From assembly GCA_033851915.1 (NCBI GenBank), contig JAWSVM010000001.1, positions 62,001 to 126,000 of the forward strand: a DNA stretch of 64,000 bases, given 5' to 3'. Position 1 is the stretch's first letter. Every line of letters starts with the position of its first letter. The translations under genes and the position numbers were made by a program. The notes under the pieces were generated by a model, which ran no database searches, had not been told where the DNA came from, and worked only from the letters and a program-made list of their open reading frames with translations. Source of the stretch: UBA1672 sp033851915. Its GTDB lineage: Bacteria > Pseudomonadota > Alphaproteobacteria > Micavibrionales > Micavibrionaceae. Shown piece by piece: positions 9,640-19,130 of the stretch.

Positions 9640-10344
9640 TTATAAGAGACCTAAATAGTCTTCTGCGGCACTGAAATCTAGCATCGCAGATTTCTTGGAT
9701 TTTTCCAGCATAGGATCACTACCGTACTTTTCAGCATCATAAAGAACGTCCTTAAAGCTTTCCTCGATAAAGCAAGCCTCTAAAACAGAGGAAGCAGAAG
9801 CCGCGCTACGCACCATTGCCAAAGCAAGAATAAGCGAACCACTTACCGATGTGACAAGTTGCAAAATTGTAAAATGGGCATCATCAAGGCCATGCACATA
9901 ATGCGCCACGACCTCATGCGCCTCAGCAGGATGCTTTACCGCTTCTAACGTTGTTGTTGTGCGCAAAGCATATCCAAAGTCTGTCTCGAACCCATCAAGG
10001 AATGGCTGCCAGCTTTTATGTTGTAATGTTACAAGTTCCTCCGGCGTATCGGTGGGGTAGCACAATAGATCTGTATCCAGATATTTTAAAACGGCCGCGC
10101 TCATCACATCGCGCTCTGCTGATACGCGATCAATTTGCGTATTTAGAATCTGGGTAAAGGGCATGGTATCGGGCACAATCTCATCCGTTTGTTCCTCCCA
10201 CTCCTGCATCAAGCGCGCAGAAATACCCTCATTAACCGCACATAAAAATGCCTTGGCTTTGGTCTTTACCGGACGTCCATCCAACAATATATGATAACCG
10301 CCCTCAACCTTTTCGGTAGAGACGAGCTTATAGAAACGCTTCAT
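9640..10344 (-). CDS. ATP12-family F1-ATPase assembly chaperone
   Basis: A 234-residue cytoplasmic protein of the ATP12 family, which in mitochondria binds the F1 alpha subunit during ATP synthase assembly. The family is found in alphaproteobacteria and mitochondria. The N-terminal block GYHILLDGRPVKTKAKAFL and the region 'EEQTDEIVPDTMPFTQ..NTQIDRV' are typical, as is the central 'YLDTDLLCYPTDTPEELVTLQ' region (residues about 93-113). The gene starts one base inside the end of the upstream AsmA-like gene, so the two are coupled on the minus strand. Its presence is one of the better lineage markers in the window. Confidence 0.88.
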   Translation of the reverse strand: MKRFYKLVSTEKVEGGYHILLDGRPVKTKAKAFLCAVNEGISARLMQEWEEQTDEIVPDTMPFTQILNTQIDRVSAERDVMSAAVLKYLDTDLLCYPTDTPEELVTLQHKSWQPFLDGFETDFGYALRTTTTLEAVKHPAEAHEVVAHYVHGLDDAHFTILQLVTSVSGSLILALAMVRSAASASSVLEACFIEESFKDVLYDAEKYGSDPMLEKSKKSAMLDFSAAEDYLGLL

Positions 10345-11882
10345 TATTCTTGCGCCTCATCACTTACGTCAACAGTCTCTTCATCACTTTCGGCTATTTG
10401 AGAGATATAAGATGAACAAGGCGACGCCTTTGCCGCGCTTTGAAGGCTGGATTGCACAAAATCATACGCGTCCTTATCCAGCTCCATCATTTCAAACTCG
10501 ACTTTCTTGGACGAAACATAAAAATCAAGATCATCAATATTCTGTTCACTAGTAAGTTTAGAATTGCGCACCTGAATAGAGCCTTGCGCCATATTTATCG
10601 CAAACCCTTGGATCGCTAAATCTCCACCATCATGTACGAACGTAGCAAAACCACATTCAGTATCCACACGATCATCCAATTTGGCAGGAATATTCTTTAG
10701 CCACTCTTTCAGGAATAAGATATCCAACGCGCCATCTTGCAAAACAACATGGATGTTCCCCGTATCTTTTTGCACCACGAACATTAAAGACGGCATTATC
10801 TCCAAATCGCTTTTAATCGGGCCAAGCTTAATGCCTATATTTTTCTGAACGATAGGAAACTTTAAATTATTAACGACAGTATCTGCGATTTCTACATGCT
10901 TCAGATCAAAATTTACATCCATATTATACTGCCCGATAAAGGATGCCTTCCTTCCTGGCATCGCACCATAACCAACAATTTCGCGTAATCTCGTAAGAAT
11001 AGAAAGTGCAGAATCCTCACCAACAATATCGCTATACACAAGGTTATCTGACAAAATATTACCGGATATTTTAACCGGAGACTGGGCATAGTCAAAAATC
11101 ACATCCGGTGAAATACTGCTGTGACCACCGGAAGTTTCTATATTACCCTTCATCTTTAATAATTTTTTACCCAGCGCAGATAAAGTAATATTCCCCTGCA
11201 AAACTTTATCACCAGAAGATAATTTAAAGTTTTCCAACTTATAATAATTACCTTCAGGCTTAAGGAACGCACCTTCAAAGTGAATATCTGCAATATCGAA
11301 AACCAAAGGAACTGAACGCTGGAACATATAGTTATAGCTTCCCTTTTTCCCCAAAATCTCTATATCCAAAACAAATGACCACGGGTGCACGCCAATTGTT
11401 CCGTTGCCCCGCATTTTTGCAGTCTCCGTTTCAACATCATGGTCGATAAATATCTTTTCAATATGAAATTCTTTCGCGCCCATCACCCCTTTGATAATCG
11501 TGAGGTCTTCTATATAAAAATTTGTAATTTTAGGCGTCTGTGTTACAACATTCCAAAATGTCATAAAGGCTTGCACCTTACCAATATGTGCAATGATATG
11601 GCCATCTTCTCGCCTGGATAAAACGTTAACACTCTCTGCATCAAAGCCAAGGCGCGGAAAAAAGCTCATGTAAACCAATTTTCCGACAACAACCTTTTTA
11701 CCACCGAACAAATCACCTACAAATCGCTCAACTGAATTTTTCAAATCATCGTTCGAGCCGCCCATATTCGACAACACCGTCATGCCAATCAAGATGAAAG
11801 CACATATAACAAAGATCACCTTCAACAATCTGGACAACCAGTTTTTTTCTTTTTTATCCAGTAAGTAAGATTCGTCAGTCAT
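10344..11882 (-). CDS. AsmA-like membrane-anchored protein
   Basis: A 512-residue protein with a charged N-terminus, one transmembrane segment (about residues 19-40) and a long periplasmic region. The early part resembles the AsmA family N-terminus: a VVVGKLVYMSFFPRLGFDAE block, then repeated beta-rich units of the 'i.iedltiikG.mGakefhiekI' type. AsmA-like proteins bridge the periplasm and are implicated in lipid transport and outer-membrane assembly. Similarity weakens after about residue 200, so I cannot name a subfamily. It is coupled to the ATP12 gene by a one-base overlap, which probably reflects operon packing, not shared function. Confidence 0.6.
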   Translation of the reverse strand: MTDESYLLDKKEKNWLSRLLKVIFVICAFILIGMTVLSNMGGSNDDLKNSVERFVGDLFGGKKVVVGKLVYMSFFPRLGFDAESVNVLSRREDGHIIAHIGKVQAFMTFWNVVTQTPKITNFYIEDLTIIKGVMGAKEFHIEKIFIDHDVETETAKMRGNGTIGVHPWSFVLDIEILGKKGSYNYMFQRSVPLVFDIADIHFEGAFLKPEGNYYKLENFKLSSGDKVLQGNITLSALGKKLLKMKGNIETSGGHSSISPDVIFDYAQSPVKISGNILSDNLVYSDIVGEDSALSILTRLREIVGYGAMPGRKASFIGQYNMDVNFDLKHVEIADTVVNNLKFPIVQKNIGIKLGPIKSDLEIMPSLMFVVQKDTGNIHVVLQDGALDILFLKEWLKNIPAKLDDRVDTECGFATFVHDGGDLAIQGFAINMAQGSIQVRNSKLTSEQNIDDLDFYVSSKKVEFEMMELDKDAYDFVQSSLQSAAKASPCSSYISQIAESDEETVDVSDEAQE

Positions 11883-11946
11883 TTAGAACTCTCTTATCGA
11901 TCATTATGTTGTGCCTCATTTTATTAAGTATAGGGGCTAAAGCCGT

Positions 11947-12957
11947 TCAATCAAGGTCTGCGAACGGGTCTTGCTTATATTTATGATTAAAGCCCAGACT
12001 TTTCCAGCTTTTCACAAGATCAGGGGCAAGCGGCGCGATAATATCCAGTGTTTGCCCGCGCTTCATCGGGTGCGGCAGGATCAAACGCTGCGCATGTAGA
12101 TGCAGGCGTTTTGCCAAATCCATGCCTTCCAGATCGTCCTGCATCAATTTACATTCTTCATCTTGAACGGCGCGATATTTCCGGTCGCCTAAAACAGAAG
12201 ACCCCAGTGCATCTGCCGCGTGAACACGAATTTGATGCGTGCGGCCTGTACGCGGCCAAAAAGCAACAAACGCCGCGGCGCGTCCTGCGCTTTCAATGAC
12301 CGTATAGTCAGTCAACGCAAATTTACCCTCTTCCTCATCAATGATCATTTTCTCATAATCACCTTCGGATTTGATAAGCGGCGCTTTGATCGCGCCCTCC
12401 AGACGTTCAGGCGTAGGCGTCACAATCGACCAATAAATCTTACGCACCTCACGATTTTTAAAGAGAAAGCCAAGTTCCTTCGCCGCCTTGGCAGAACGTG
12501 CCAACAATAATATACCGCTGGTATCCTTATCCAAACGATGGACAAGACGCGGCGAAACGCCTTCTTTATTTTGAAAAACCTCTAACATCCCGTCAATATG
12601 GCGTTTGGTATTGGTTCCACCTTGCACCGCTAAGCCATAGGGCTTATTCAGGGCAATAACATCCTCATCCTGATAAATCACCAAGGACTGCATAAAATCC
12701 ACATCATCTTCGGTAATTTCATATTTTTTCGGCGGACGTTTTTGATCCGACACAGTAAAAGGCGGGATTTTTATTTTCTGACCACCGCTAATGCGCGTAT
12801 CAGGCTTTGCGCGTTTTCCGTCAACGCGAATTTGGCCTTTACGCAATAATTTTTGCGCAAGAACATAGGGCATGTCCGGCACATATTTCTTAATCCAACG
12901 CTCTAAACGTTGGCCGTCATCATCGTCTTTTACCGTAATAAATTGTAGTTCGCTCAT
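11947..12957 (-). CDS. RluA/RluC-family 23S rRNA pseudouridine synthase
   Basis: Converts uridines in RNA to pseudouridine. Residues about 10-60 form an S4 RNA-binding domain (LRKGQIRVDGKRAKPDTR). The catalytic block RLVHRLDKDTSGILLLARS, with the catalytic Asp, lies near residue 140. The GRTHQIRVH motif is near 240. Family practice would call it RluC (positions 955/2504/2580 type), but the target site cannot be read from sequence. I start at ATG 12957, which overlaps the crcB stop codon (ATGA); an upstream in-frame start at 12981 would lie inside crcB. About 336 residues. Confidence 0.9.
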   Translation of the reverse strand: MSELQFITVKDDDDGQRLERWIKKYVPDMPYVLAQKLLRKGQIRVDGKRAKPDTRISGGQKIKIPPFTVSDQKRPPKKYEITEDDVDFMQSLVIYQDEDVIALNKPYGLAVQGGTNTKRHIDGMLEVFQNKEGVSPRLVHRLDKDTSGILLLARSAKAAKELGFLFKNREVRKIYWSIVTPTPERLEGAIKAPLIKSEGDYEKMIIDEEEGKFALTDYTVIESAGRAAAFVAFWPRTGRTHQIRVHAADALGSSVLGDRKYRAVQDEECKLMQDDLEGMDLAKRLHLHAQRLILPHPMKRGQTLDIIAPLAPDLVKSWKSLGFNHKYKQDPFADLD

Positions 12958-13337
12958 GATGCGATACCTCTCATAATCCAAAGTGCTAAAAATAATGCTA
13001 AAATAGAAACGACAACAGACACCAGCATATAGCCCAGTGCCTGCACCATTTCACCGCGTTCCCACATTGTTACAAAATCAAGTGAGAACGTCGAGAATGT
13101 TGTAAACGCGCCTAAGAACCCTGTCATGCAAAACATGCGCAGCTCGTGCGAAACCGCGTTCATCTGTGAAAATTTTGCGATCATCAATCCCATAAGGAAC
13201 GAGCCGACAATATTCACAACCAAAGTCGCCCAAGGAAAGCCATGCCCGATGAAGTGCACCGTGCCGACATTCACACCATAACGTGCCACCGCGCCCAACG
13301 CGCCGCCTAATGCCACTATTCCTATTGTACCAATCAT
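12954..13337 (-). CDS. crcB: Fluoride channel CrcB/Fluc
   Basis: A small four-helix membrane protein that exports fluoride as a dual-topology dimer. The N-terminal GGALGAVARYGVN and the family signature GFLGAFTTFSTFSLD (about residues 75-90) are intact. I start at the ATG at 13337, because a good Shine-Dalgarno (AAAGAGG) sits six to seven bases upstream and the product (127 residues) has the usual length. An in-frame start at 13364 would add nine residues. It is translationally coupled to the pseudouridine synthase gene downstream. I see no fluoride riboswitch in the short region upstream. Confidence 0.92.
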   Translation of the reverse strand: MIGTIGIVALGGALGAVARYGVNVGTVHFIGHGFPWATLVVNIVGSFLMGLMIAKFSQMNAVSHELRMFCMTGFLGAFTTFSTFSLDFVTMWERGEMVQALGYMLVSVVVSILALFLALWIMRGIAS

Positions 13338-13464
13338 ATAGACCTCTTTTAAAATACGCGCCACTTGCAGCGGATCGTTTTTACGATCTTAAGCCGATTA
13401 TAAATATAGGAATATCTCTATTCGGCTATGTCATTGAATAGCTTTATACTGTATTCATTGACCG

Positions 13465-14352
13465 ATGTTAAGCTCTTTAAATACAACACAAAAGGGAATT
13501 CTGATCGCATTTTGCGGTTTTACCAGTTTTGCGACGGCAGATGCCTGTGCAAAATGGCTTGGCATACATTATGACGTCCTGCATGTGATTTTCTGGACGT
13601 ATTATGTATCTCTGGTTATAGGGCTATGTTTTTCGCGGTTTTTGGGCGGAATCAATCAAACAATCAGTACAAAAAAATTAGCCCTCCATATTGGGCGCGG
13701 GGTCTGTGCTCTTGGCATTGCCCTCTGCGTTGTTAGCGCCTTGAAGGGAGAAAACGCCCTGCCGCTCTCCACGCTTTACACCATTTTATTTCTGGCGCCG
13801 TTTCTCATCACCATCGCCGCGCGCCCGATTTATAAAGAGCGGGTCTCCCTCAAAAACTGGATCATTATCGCCTTTGGCTTTACAGGTATTTTGGTTGCCT
13901 TTCGCTTTGGGCTAACGACTATATCCATTGAAATGCTCTACGCGTTTTTGGCGTTGATTTTCATTGTCGCACTCAGCCTGTTTGCACGCCCGTTAGATCA
14001 TCAGGAAACATTGCTATCCTTATCATTCTACCCCAATATCACAATTCTATTCTTACTCGGCACCTACTTGTTGCCTGATATTCCCCTGCCACACCCCGAT
14101 CATATGCTTATTTTTCTATTGAACGGCTTGTGCGTCACAATAGGGCTAAGCGCCATTGCTTATGGCTTTCGCATTGCACCTTATTCAATTATTGCGCCCA
14201 TCCATTATAGCCAAATGGTGATTGCACTGGCTGCCGGATATATCGTCTTTGGTGATGTTCCGGATTTATGGATGGTTGCGGGCGCGGCGATTATTATTGC
14301 CAGCGGTATTATGCTTGTCTTAAGCGCGCCCAGTAATCAAGACGCTTCTTGA
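13465..14352 (+). CDS. EamA/DMT-superfamily transporter
   Basis: A 295-residue integral membrane protein with about ten predicted transmembrane helices in two EamA repeats (residues about 10-140 and 155-290). The first repeat begins GILIAFCGFTSFATADACAKW, divided here as a helix with a small polar gap, typical of drug/metabolite exporters (RhaT/YdcZ-like group). Substrate unknown. The ATG has no clear Shine-Dalgarno. It converges on rarA and overlaps its 3' end by about 44 bases. Confidence 0.8.
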   Translation: MLSSLNTTQKGILIAFCGFTSFATADACAKWLGIHYDVLHVIFWTYYVSLVIGLCFSRFLGGINQTISTKKLALHIGRGVCALGIALCVVSALKGENALPLSTLYTILFLAPFLITIAARPIYKERVSLKNWIIIAFGFTGILVAFRFGLTTISIEMLYAFLALIFIVALSLFARPLDHQETLLSLSFYPNITILFLLGTYLLPDIPLPHPDHMLIFLLNGLCVTIGLSAIAYGFRIAPYSIIAPIHYSQMVIALAAGYIVFGDVPDLWMVAGAAIIIASGIMLVLSAPSNQDAS

Positions 14353-15619
14353 TATCACGCTCAAAACCACGCTCCACCGGTTCATAGAATTTGCGGCGTG
14401 GTAGATCATCGGGAAAGTAATTCTGCCCTGAAAAGCCTTCGGGCGTATCATGATCATATTGATAGCCAAGATTATACCCCTCTGCCTTCATCAGCTTTGT
14501 CGGGGCGTTCATCGCATGTTTCGGCGGCATCAATGATCCCGTTTCCTTCGCCGCACGCTTTGCCGCCTTCAACGCCATATAGCTGGCATTGGACTTAGGC
14601 GCAGTTGCCAGATACACGCAGGCTTGCGCCATGGCAAGCTCGCCTTCGGGCTGCCCCAAACGTTCATAAGCTTGCCACGCAGCGATCACCAATGGCAAGG
14701 CTTGCGGGTCAGCCATAGAGACATCTTCCGAGGCCACGCATGTCATCCGCCTTAAAATATATTCAGGATTTTCTCCCGCTTGTAACATCCGCGCCATCCA
14801 ATACAGCGCGCCATCAACATCAGATCCACGCAAGGATTTATGAAATGCGCTAATCAAATTAAAATGCGCATCATTGCCCTTATCATAGAGAGGCGCACGC
14901 CGTTGCATCATGTTTAGCAAGGCCTCGCTATCCAACGCTGTATCACCATCAACTTGCGCGAAAATTTGTTCCGCCATAGACAGGATATAACGCCCGTCCC
15001 CGTCAGCCATCGTTTTCAACAAATCACGCGCTTGCCCGTCCATAGGAAGCGGACGTTCTTGACGTTCCTCTCCGCGGTTCAATAATATCTCCAGCCCGTC
15101 TTCATCAATGCGCTTTAACACGAAGACCTGTGCACGGCTTAACACCGCAGCGTTCAGCTCAAAAGACGGGTTTTCCGTTGTTGCACCGATCAGGGTAATG
15201 GTTCCATCCTCCATCACGGGTAAGAACGCATCTTGCTGGGATTTGTTAAAGCGATGGATTTCATCGACGAATAATAATGTGCCCTGCCCGTTGGTTTTGC
15301 GAATCTTTGCCGATTCGAACACTTTTCGTAAATCCGCCACACCCGAGAAAATCGCAGATATTTGTTCAAAATGTAAATCGCTATGCTGCGCCAAGATCCG
15401 CGCGATTGTCGTTTTCCCGCACCCCGGCGGCCCCCAAAGAATCAACGAGGATAGCGCGCCCGCTTCCACCATACGCCGTAGCGATCCTTCCACGCCCAGT
15501 AAATGATCCTGCCCAACCACATCATCCAGCGCATCGGGGCGTAAAATATCCGCCATTGGCCTGTTTTGATGCGCTGCACCAACATTTTTCTCGCTTTTTT
15601 CTGCAAATAAATCCGTCAT
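14309..15619 (-). CDS. rarA: Replication-associated recombination protein A (RarA/MgsA, AAA+ ATPase)
   Basis: A 436-residue AAA+ clamp-loader-like ATPase that acts at stalled replication forks. Walker A is GPPGCGKTT (about residue 62), Walker B is LFVDEIHRFNKSQQD (about 115), and sensor 1 is GATTENPSFE. The C-terminal half holds the MgsA tetramerisation region (AFHKSLRGSDVDGALYW, then YGYPHD-equivalent NLGYQYDHDTPEGF near the end). Length and domain order match the family. Its 3' end overlaps the convergent transporter gene, so read-through between them would produce antisense RNA. Confidence 0.93.
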   Translation of the reverse strand: MTDLFAEKSEKNVGAAHQNRPMADILRPDALDDVVGQDHLLGVEGSLRRMVEAGALSSLILWGPPGCGKTTIARILAQHSDLHFEQISAIFSGVADLRKVFESAKIRKTNGQGTLLFVDEIHRFNKSQQDAFLPVMEDGTITLIGATTENPSFELNAAVLSRAQVFVLKRIDEDGLEILLNRGEERQERPLPMDGQARDLLKTMADGDGRYILSMAEQIFAQVDGDTALDSEALLNMMQRRAPLYDKGNDAHFNLISAFHKSLRGSDVDGALYWMARMLQAGENPEYILRRMTCVASEDVSMADPQALPLVIAAWQAYERLGQPEGELAMAQACVYLATAPKSNASYMALKAAKRAAKETGSLMPPKHAMNAPTKLMKAEGYNLGYQYDHDTPEGFSGQNYFPDDLPRRKFYEPVERGFERDIKKRLDYWARLRQA

Positions 15620-15690
15620 TGCCTTGACCTATCCCTGTTGAGTGTGAAATATAGCGTCATTATTCACTGCCTGTGAAGGGTTGAAACAAA

Positions 15691-16704
15691 ATGAGCACGC
15701 AAACGCTTGCCTATACAGATGAAGTTGCCGCAGAAACCGCGCCACTTTTCGAAAAACTATCAAAGCAATATAAGCGCGAGCACTGGGAAACCATTGCGCC
15801 TTATATATATGAGATTAACCGTCTGAAACGCGAGAAAAACGCGGTGATTCTGGCGCATAACTATATGACACCGGATGTTTTCTTTGGTGTTGGTGATATC
15901 GTTGGCGATTCACTGATGCTGGCGCGAAAAGCGGCGGAAACAGACGCGGATATTATCGTTCAATGCGGTGTGCATTTCATGGCCGAAACGGCAAAAATGC
16001 TCTGCCCCGAGAAAAAGATACTTATACCGGATATGAAGGCGAGCTGCTCTCTTTCTGAATCTATGAGCGCCGAAGATTTGCGCGGTTTAAAAGCCAAGCA
16101 TCCGGGCATTCCCGTTGTCACATATGTTAATACATCTGCCGAAGTTAAGGCCGAAACCGATGTATGCTGTACCTCTTCTAACGCGCTGACCATCGTCAAT
16201 GCTTTGGGCGCACAGGGGCATGACACTGTGATTATGGCACCTGATATGTATTTGGCGCAAAATGTTGCCGCGCAGACGGATGTTAAAATCATCTATTGGG
16301 AAGGCAGTTGCATCGTGCATGAACGCTTTACCCCGCAAGATATTATCGATGCGCGCAAAACCTATGGCGAAGATCTGGTTGTTCTTGCCCATCCTGAATG
16401 TCCGCCCAATGTTATGGCAGAGGCCGACTACGCCGGATCAACCGCGCAAATGGATAATTACATCAAAAATAAGCAGCCCAGAATTGCCATGTTAATGACC
16501 GAGTGTTCGATGAGCGATAACATCGCCGCGAATAACCCGAATGTCGAGATGATCGGTACATGTCAGATGTGCCCGCATATGAAACGCATTACCCTGCCGA
16601 AAATTCTGGAGGCTCTACGAACCGAGCAACCGGAAGTGTTGATCGACCCTGAAATATCTGCGCGGGCGCGTGTTGCTGTTGAACGTATGTTGGAGATGAG
16701 TTAA
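15691..16704 (+). CDS. nadA: Quinolinate synthase A
   Basis: A [4Fe-4S] enzyme that condenses iminoaspartate with dihydroxyacetone phosphate to quinolinate in de novo NAD synthesis. The expected cysteines are seen in KASCSLSESM (about 117), TECSMSDNIAANNP (about 270) and CQMCPHMKRITL (near 292-295), and the substrate residues AHNYMTPDVF (about 55) are present. The length of 337 residues is normal. It is followed directly by nadC with no gap, forming a two-gene operon. The usual first enzyme, nadB (or an aspartate dehydrogenase), is not in this window. Confidence 0.95.
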   Translation: MSTQTLAYTDEVAAETAPLFEKLSKQYKREHWETIAPYIYEINRLKREKNAVILAHNYMTPDVFFGVGDIVGDSLMLARKAAETDADIIVQCGVHFMAETAKMLCPEKKILIPDMKASCSLSESMSAEDLRGLKAKHPGIPVVTYVNTSAEVKAETDVCCTSSNALTIVNALGAQGHDTVIMAPDMYLAQNVAAQTDVKIIYWEGSCIVHERFTPQDIIDARKTYGEDLVVLAHPECPPNVMAEADYAGSTAQMDNYIKNKQPRIAMLMTECSMSDNIAANNPNVEMIGTCQMCPHMKRITLPKILEALRTEQPEVLIDPEISARARVAVERMLEMS

Positions 16705-17547
16705 ATGTCACTCTCTCCGCTTTTGATAGAACATATAGTACGCGCCGCCTTGCTGGAAGATTTAGGCCATGGGCATGATATCACCAGCCAATCCGTTATT
16801 CCTGCAAATGCGACTAGCCGCGCCGTTTTCCGCGCCCGTGAAGAAGGTGTTCTAGCGGGGTTAGATATTGCGATCGCCTGTTTCAGCCATACTGCTCCCG
16901 ATTTCACCTTTGATATTCTTGCGCAAGATGGCGAAGTTATCGAGGTAGGGCAAGAAATCGCCATTATAAAAGGGCCTGCAGCGGCACTGCTGACTGCGGA
17001 ACGTTCCGCGCTTAATTTCCTGATACACCTATCAGGCATTGCATCCCTCACCCGTTGCTATGTTCTGGCGGTTCAAGGCACAAATGCCAAAATATGTGAT
17101 ACGCGCAAAACATTGGCTGGCCTGCGCGCACCACAAAAATATGCGGTGCGTACTGGTGGTGGACATAATCATCGCTTTGGCCTTGATGATGCTATTTTGA
17201 TTAAAGATAACCATATCGCAATTGCAGGCGGGGTTGACGCCGTTCTAACCCGCGCCAAAGACAATGCAGGCCATACGGTTAAAATTGAAATCGAGGTTGA
17301 TACACTGGCTCAACTGGATGAAGTTCTTGCGCATGGCAGCGCAGATATCGTGATGCTGGATAATTTTGCGCTGGACGATCTTCAGAAAGCTATTGATATT
17401 ATTGATGGTCGTCTAATCACCGAAGCTTCGGGCGGGGTGACACTGCTTAGCGTTGCTGATATTGCCAAAACCGGTGTTGATTATATCTCGATTGGCGCGC
17501 TAACACACTCCGCGCCTGCACTTGATATCGGTTTGGACATCGAATAA
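16705..17547 (+). CDS. nadC: Nicotinate-nucleotide pyrophosphorylase (carboxylating)
   Basis: Converts quinolinate and PRPP to nicotinate mononucleotide. The signature DTRKTLAGLRAPQKYAVRTG (about residues 132-151), GGHNHRFGLDDAILIKDNH (about 151-170) and EIEVDTLAQLDEVL (about 195) are all present. The length of 280 residues is standard. The ATG immediately follows the nadA stop, so the genes are coupled. The 3' end abuts a convergent DUF1489 gene without a visible terminator. Confidence 0.95.
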   Translation: MSLSPLLIEHIVRAALLEDLGHGHDITSQSVIPANATSRAVFRAREEGVLAGLDIAIACFSHTAPDFTFDILAQDGEVIEVGQEIAIIKGPAAALLTAERSALNFLIHLSGIASLTRCYVLAVQGTNAKICDTRKTLAGLRAPQKYAVRTGGGHNHRFGLDDAILIKDNHIAIAGGVDAVLTRAKDNAGHTVKIEIEVDTLAQLDEVLAHGSADIVMLDNFALDDLQKAIDIIDGRLITEASGGVTLLSVADIAKTGVDYISIGALTHSAPALDIGLDIE

Positions 17548-17985
17548 TTACAGCAACCCTGCTTCACGTAATTCTTCTTCCATTTCGGGGGAGAGACCTT
17601 CCGCGACATCACCCGTATACGCACCGCGATCCGGCGGAGCGTCACAGGGCTTTAAATACCGCCAGCCTTGAAACGGGCGGCGCGGCATATGTACGGTTTC
17701 AATCATGTTCGCATCCTGCAAAATCATACAGCGCATTCCTTTATCCTTGGTCTCCACCATTTCAAAGCCAAGGATACGGTGGCGGCACTGAATACGGTTT
17801 TTAATCACACGATAAATCGAGCCACCCTCACGCAGGATTTCATCCGCGCGCTTGGCCTTATAGCGTGTCCAGCACGGCACAGCAGGCTGCCCGTGATAAT
17901 CGATAACCTCGCATCGCTGCAGCTCGTAAAAGCTTTGTAAATCCGCAACGCCAACGACGAGTTTTATAAGATGTATACTGCTCAT
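17548..17985 (-). CDS. DUF1489-family protein
   Basis: A 145-residue cytoplasmic protein. The N-terminus (HLIKLVVGVADLQSF) and the block 'TRYKAKRADEILREGGSIYRVIKNRIQCRH' (read in two parts, residues about 40-70), followed by a PRRPFQGWRYL motif, match DUF1489, a family found almost only in alphaproteobacteria. Function unknown. It sits alone, convergent with nadC and divergent from the DUF167 gene. Confidence 0.78.
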   Translation of the reverse strand: MSSIHLIKLVVGVADLQSFYELQRCEVIDYHGQPAVPCWTRYKAKRADEILREGGSIYRVIKNRIQCRHRILGFEMVETKDKGMRCMILQDANMIETVHMPRRPFQGWRYLKPCDAPPDRGAYTGDVAEGLSPEMEEELREAGLL

Positions 17986-18018
17986 GTCGCTATATAATCA
18001 TGATTAAACGCTATCGTC

Positions 18019-18315
18019 ATGCAAAATCCCCTGTTATTCTTTATCCCTATGAGCACAATACAAATCACAATCCGCCTGACGCCATGCGCAAAGCAGAATG
18101 CTATTATCGGGTGGGAAGAAGATTTATTTGGAGAGCGAACACTAAAAGTTCAAGTCACTGTTGTGCCTGAAAAAGGCAAAGCAAATAAAGCGCTGATCGC
18201 TCTGCTCTCCAAAGCGTGGCGTATCCCTAAAAGCGCAATTACCATTAAGCGCGGCGATAAAAGCCGTACGAAAATTCTAGAGATTGAAGCGTTAGACCCT
18301 GAATACTTGAACTAA
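18019..18315 (+). CDS. DUF167/YggU-family protein
   Basis: A 98-residue protein with the DUF167 core IRLTPCAKQNAIIGW, then 'LKVQVTVVPEKGKANKALIALLSKAW' (in two parts) and the terminal block KSAITIKRGDKSRTKILEI. The fold is a small alpha/beta domain of unknown function. Two ATGs are possible: 18019 (with a TATAAT hexamer about 20 bases upstream) and 18049, which would give 88 residues and begin right at the conserved part. Neither has a good Shine-Dalgarno. It converges on sdhB with a five-base gap. Confidence 0.85.
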   Translation: MQNPLLFFIPMSTIQITIRLTPCAKQNAIIGWEEDLFGERTLKVQVTVVPEKGKANKALIALLSKAWRIPKSAITIKRGDKSRTKILEIEALDPEYLN

Positions 18316-18320
18316 ACCTA

Positions 18321-19130
18321 TTATGTTCTGGCGACCATCATCTTTTTGATCTCGGCAATCGCTTTCGCAGGATTCAAGCCTTTCGGACAGGTGTTCGTGC
18401 AGTTCATAATCGTGTGGCAACGATAAAGACGGAACGGGTCTTCCAGCTGATCAAGACGTTCACCTGTTGCATCATCACGACTGTCAGCAATCCAGCGATA
18501 GGCTTGCAACAAAACCGCAGGCCCCATAAACCGATCACCATTCCACCAATAAGACGGACAACTGGTTGAACAGCAGAAACACAAGATACACGCCGCAGGG
18601 CCGTGACCGTCAGAACCATTTAGAACTAGCGAATTTTCTTCGGATTGCAAACGCTCTCTGGTTGGTGCGGCAGTATCGGATTTCATCCATGGCTCAATCG
18701 AGGCATATTGCGCATACATATGATTTAAATCAGGCACCAAATCTTTAACCACTGGCATATGCGGCAATGGCGTAACCTTCACATCGCCTTTTACATCACC
18801 AATATCCTTGGTACATGCCAGTGTATTCGTGCCGTCAATATTCATCGCGCATGATCCGCAAATTCCCTCACGGCAAGAACGACGCAGCGTCAAAGAGCTG
18901 TCTACATTATCCTTGATATACAGCAACGCATCCAAAACCATGGGGCCGCACTGATCCAAATCAATGGTAATCGCATCAATGCGCGGGTTCTTAACCTCTC
19001 CCGCCTCATCCAGATCATCAGGCGACCAACGGTAAACATTGAATGTCTTGGGGCGCGCGCCACCGTTAGACGCATCAATCTTCTCGCCTTTTAGAATTTT
19101 AGAATTTTTGGGAAGCGTAAATTCAGCCAT
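18321..19130 (-). CDS. sdhB: Succinate dehydrogenase iron-sulfur subunit
   Basis: Carries electrons from the SdhA flavin to the membrane quinone site (complex II, TCA cycle). The three cluster motifs are clear: CREGICGSCAMNIDG for [2Fe-2S] (about residues 85-100), CILCFCCSTSCPSYWW for the [4Fe-4S] (about 178-193), and CHTIMNCTNTCPKGLNP for the [3Fe-4S] (about 235-251). About 269 residues from the ATG at 19130; an in-frame TTG at 19151 would add seven. It is separated from sdhCDA by the oppositely oriented icd gene, so it must have its own promoter in the short gap next to icd. Confidence 0.96.
   Translation of the reverse strand: MAEFTLPKNSKILKGEKIDASNGGARPKTFNVYRWSPDDLDEAGEVKNPRIDAITIDLDQCGPMVLDALLYIKDNVDSSLTLRRSCREGICGSCAMNIDGTNTLACTKDIGDVKGDVKVTPLPHMPVVKDLVPDLNHMYAQYASIEPWMKSDTAAPTRERLQSEENSLVLNGSDGHGPAACILCFCCSTSCPSYWWNGDRFMGPAVLLQAYRWIADSRDDATGERLDQLEDPFRLYRCHTIMNCTNTCPKGLNPAKAIAEIKKMMVART

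Noticed and set aside
15691..17547. Missing nadB next to nadA-nadC as evidence of an unusual NAD pathway
   Set aside because: nadB or an aspartate dehydrogenase is often encoded elsewhere, so absence from this window means little.
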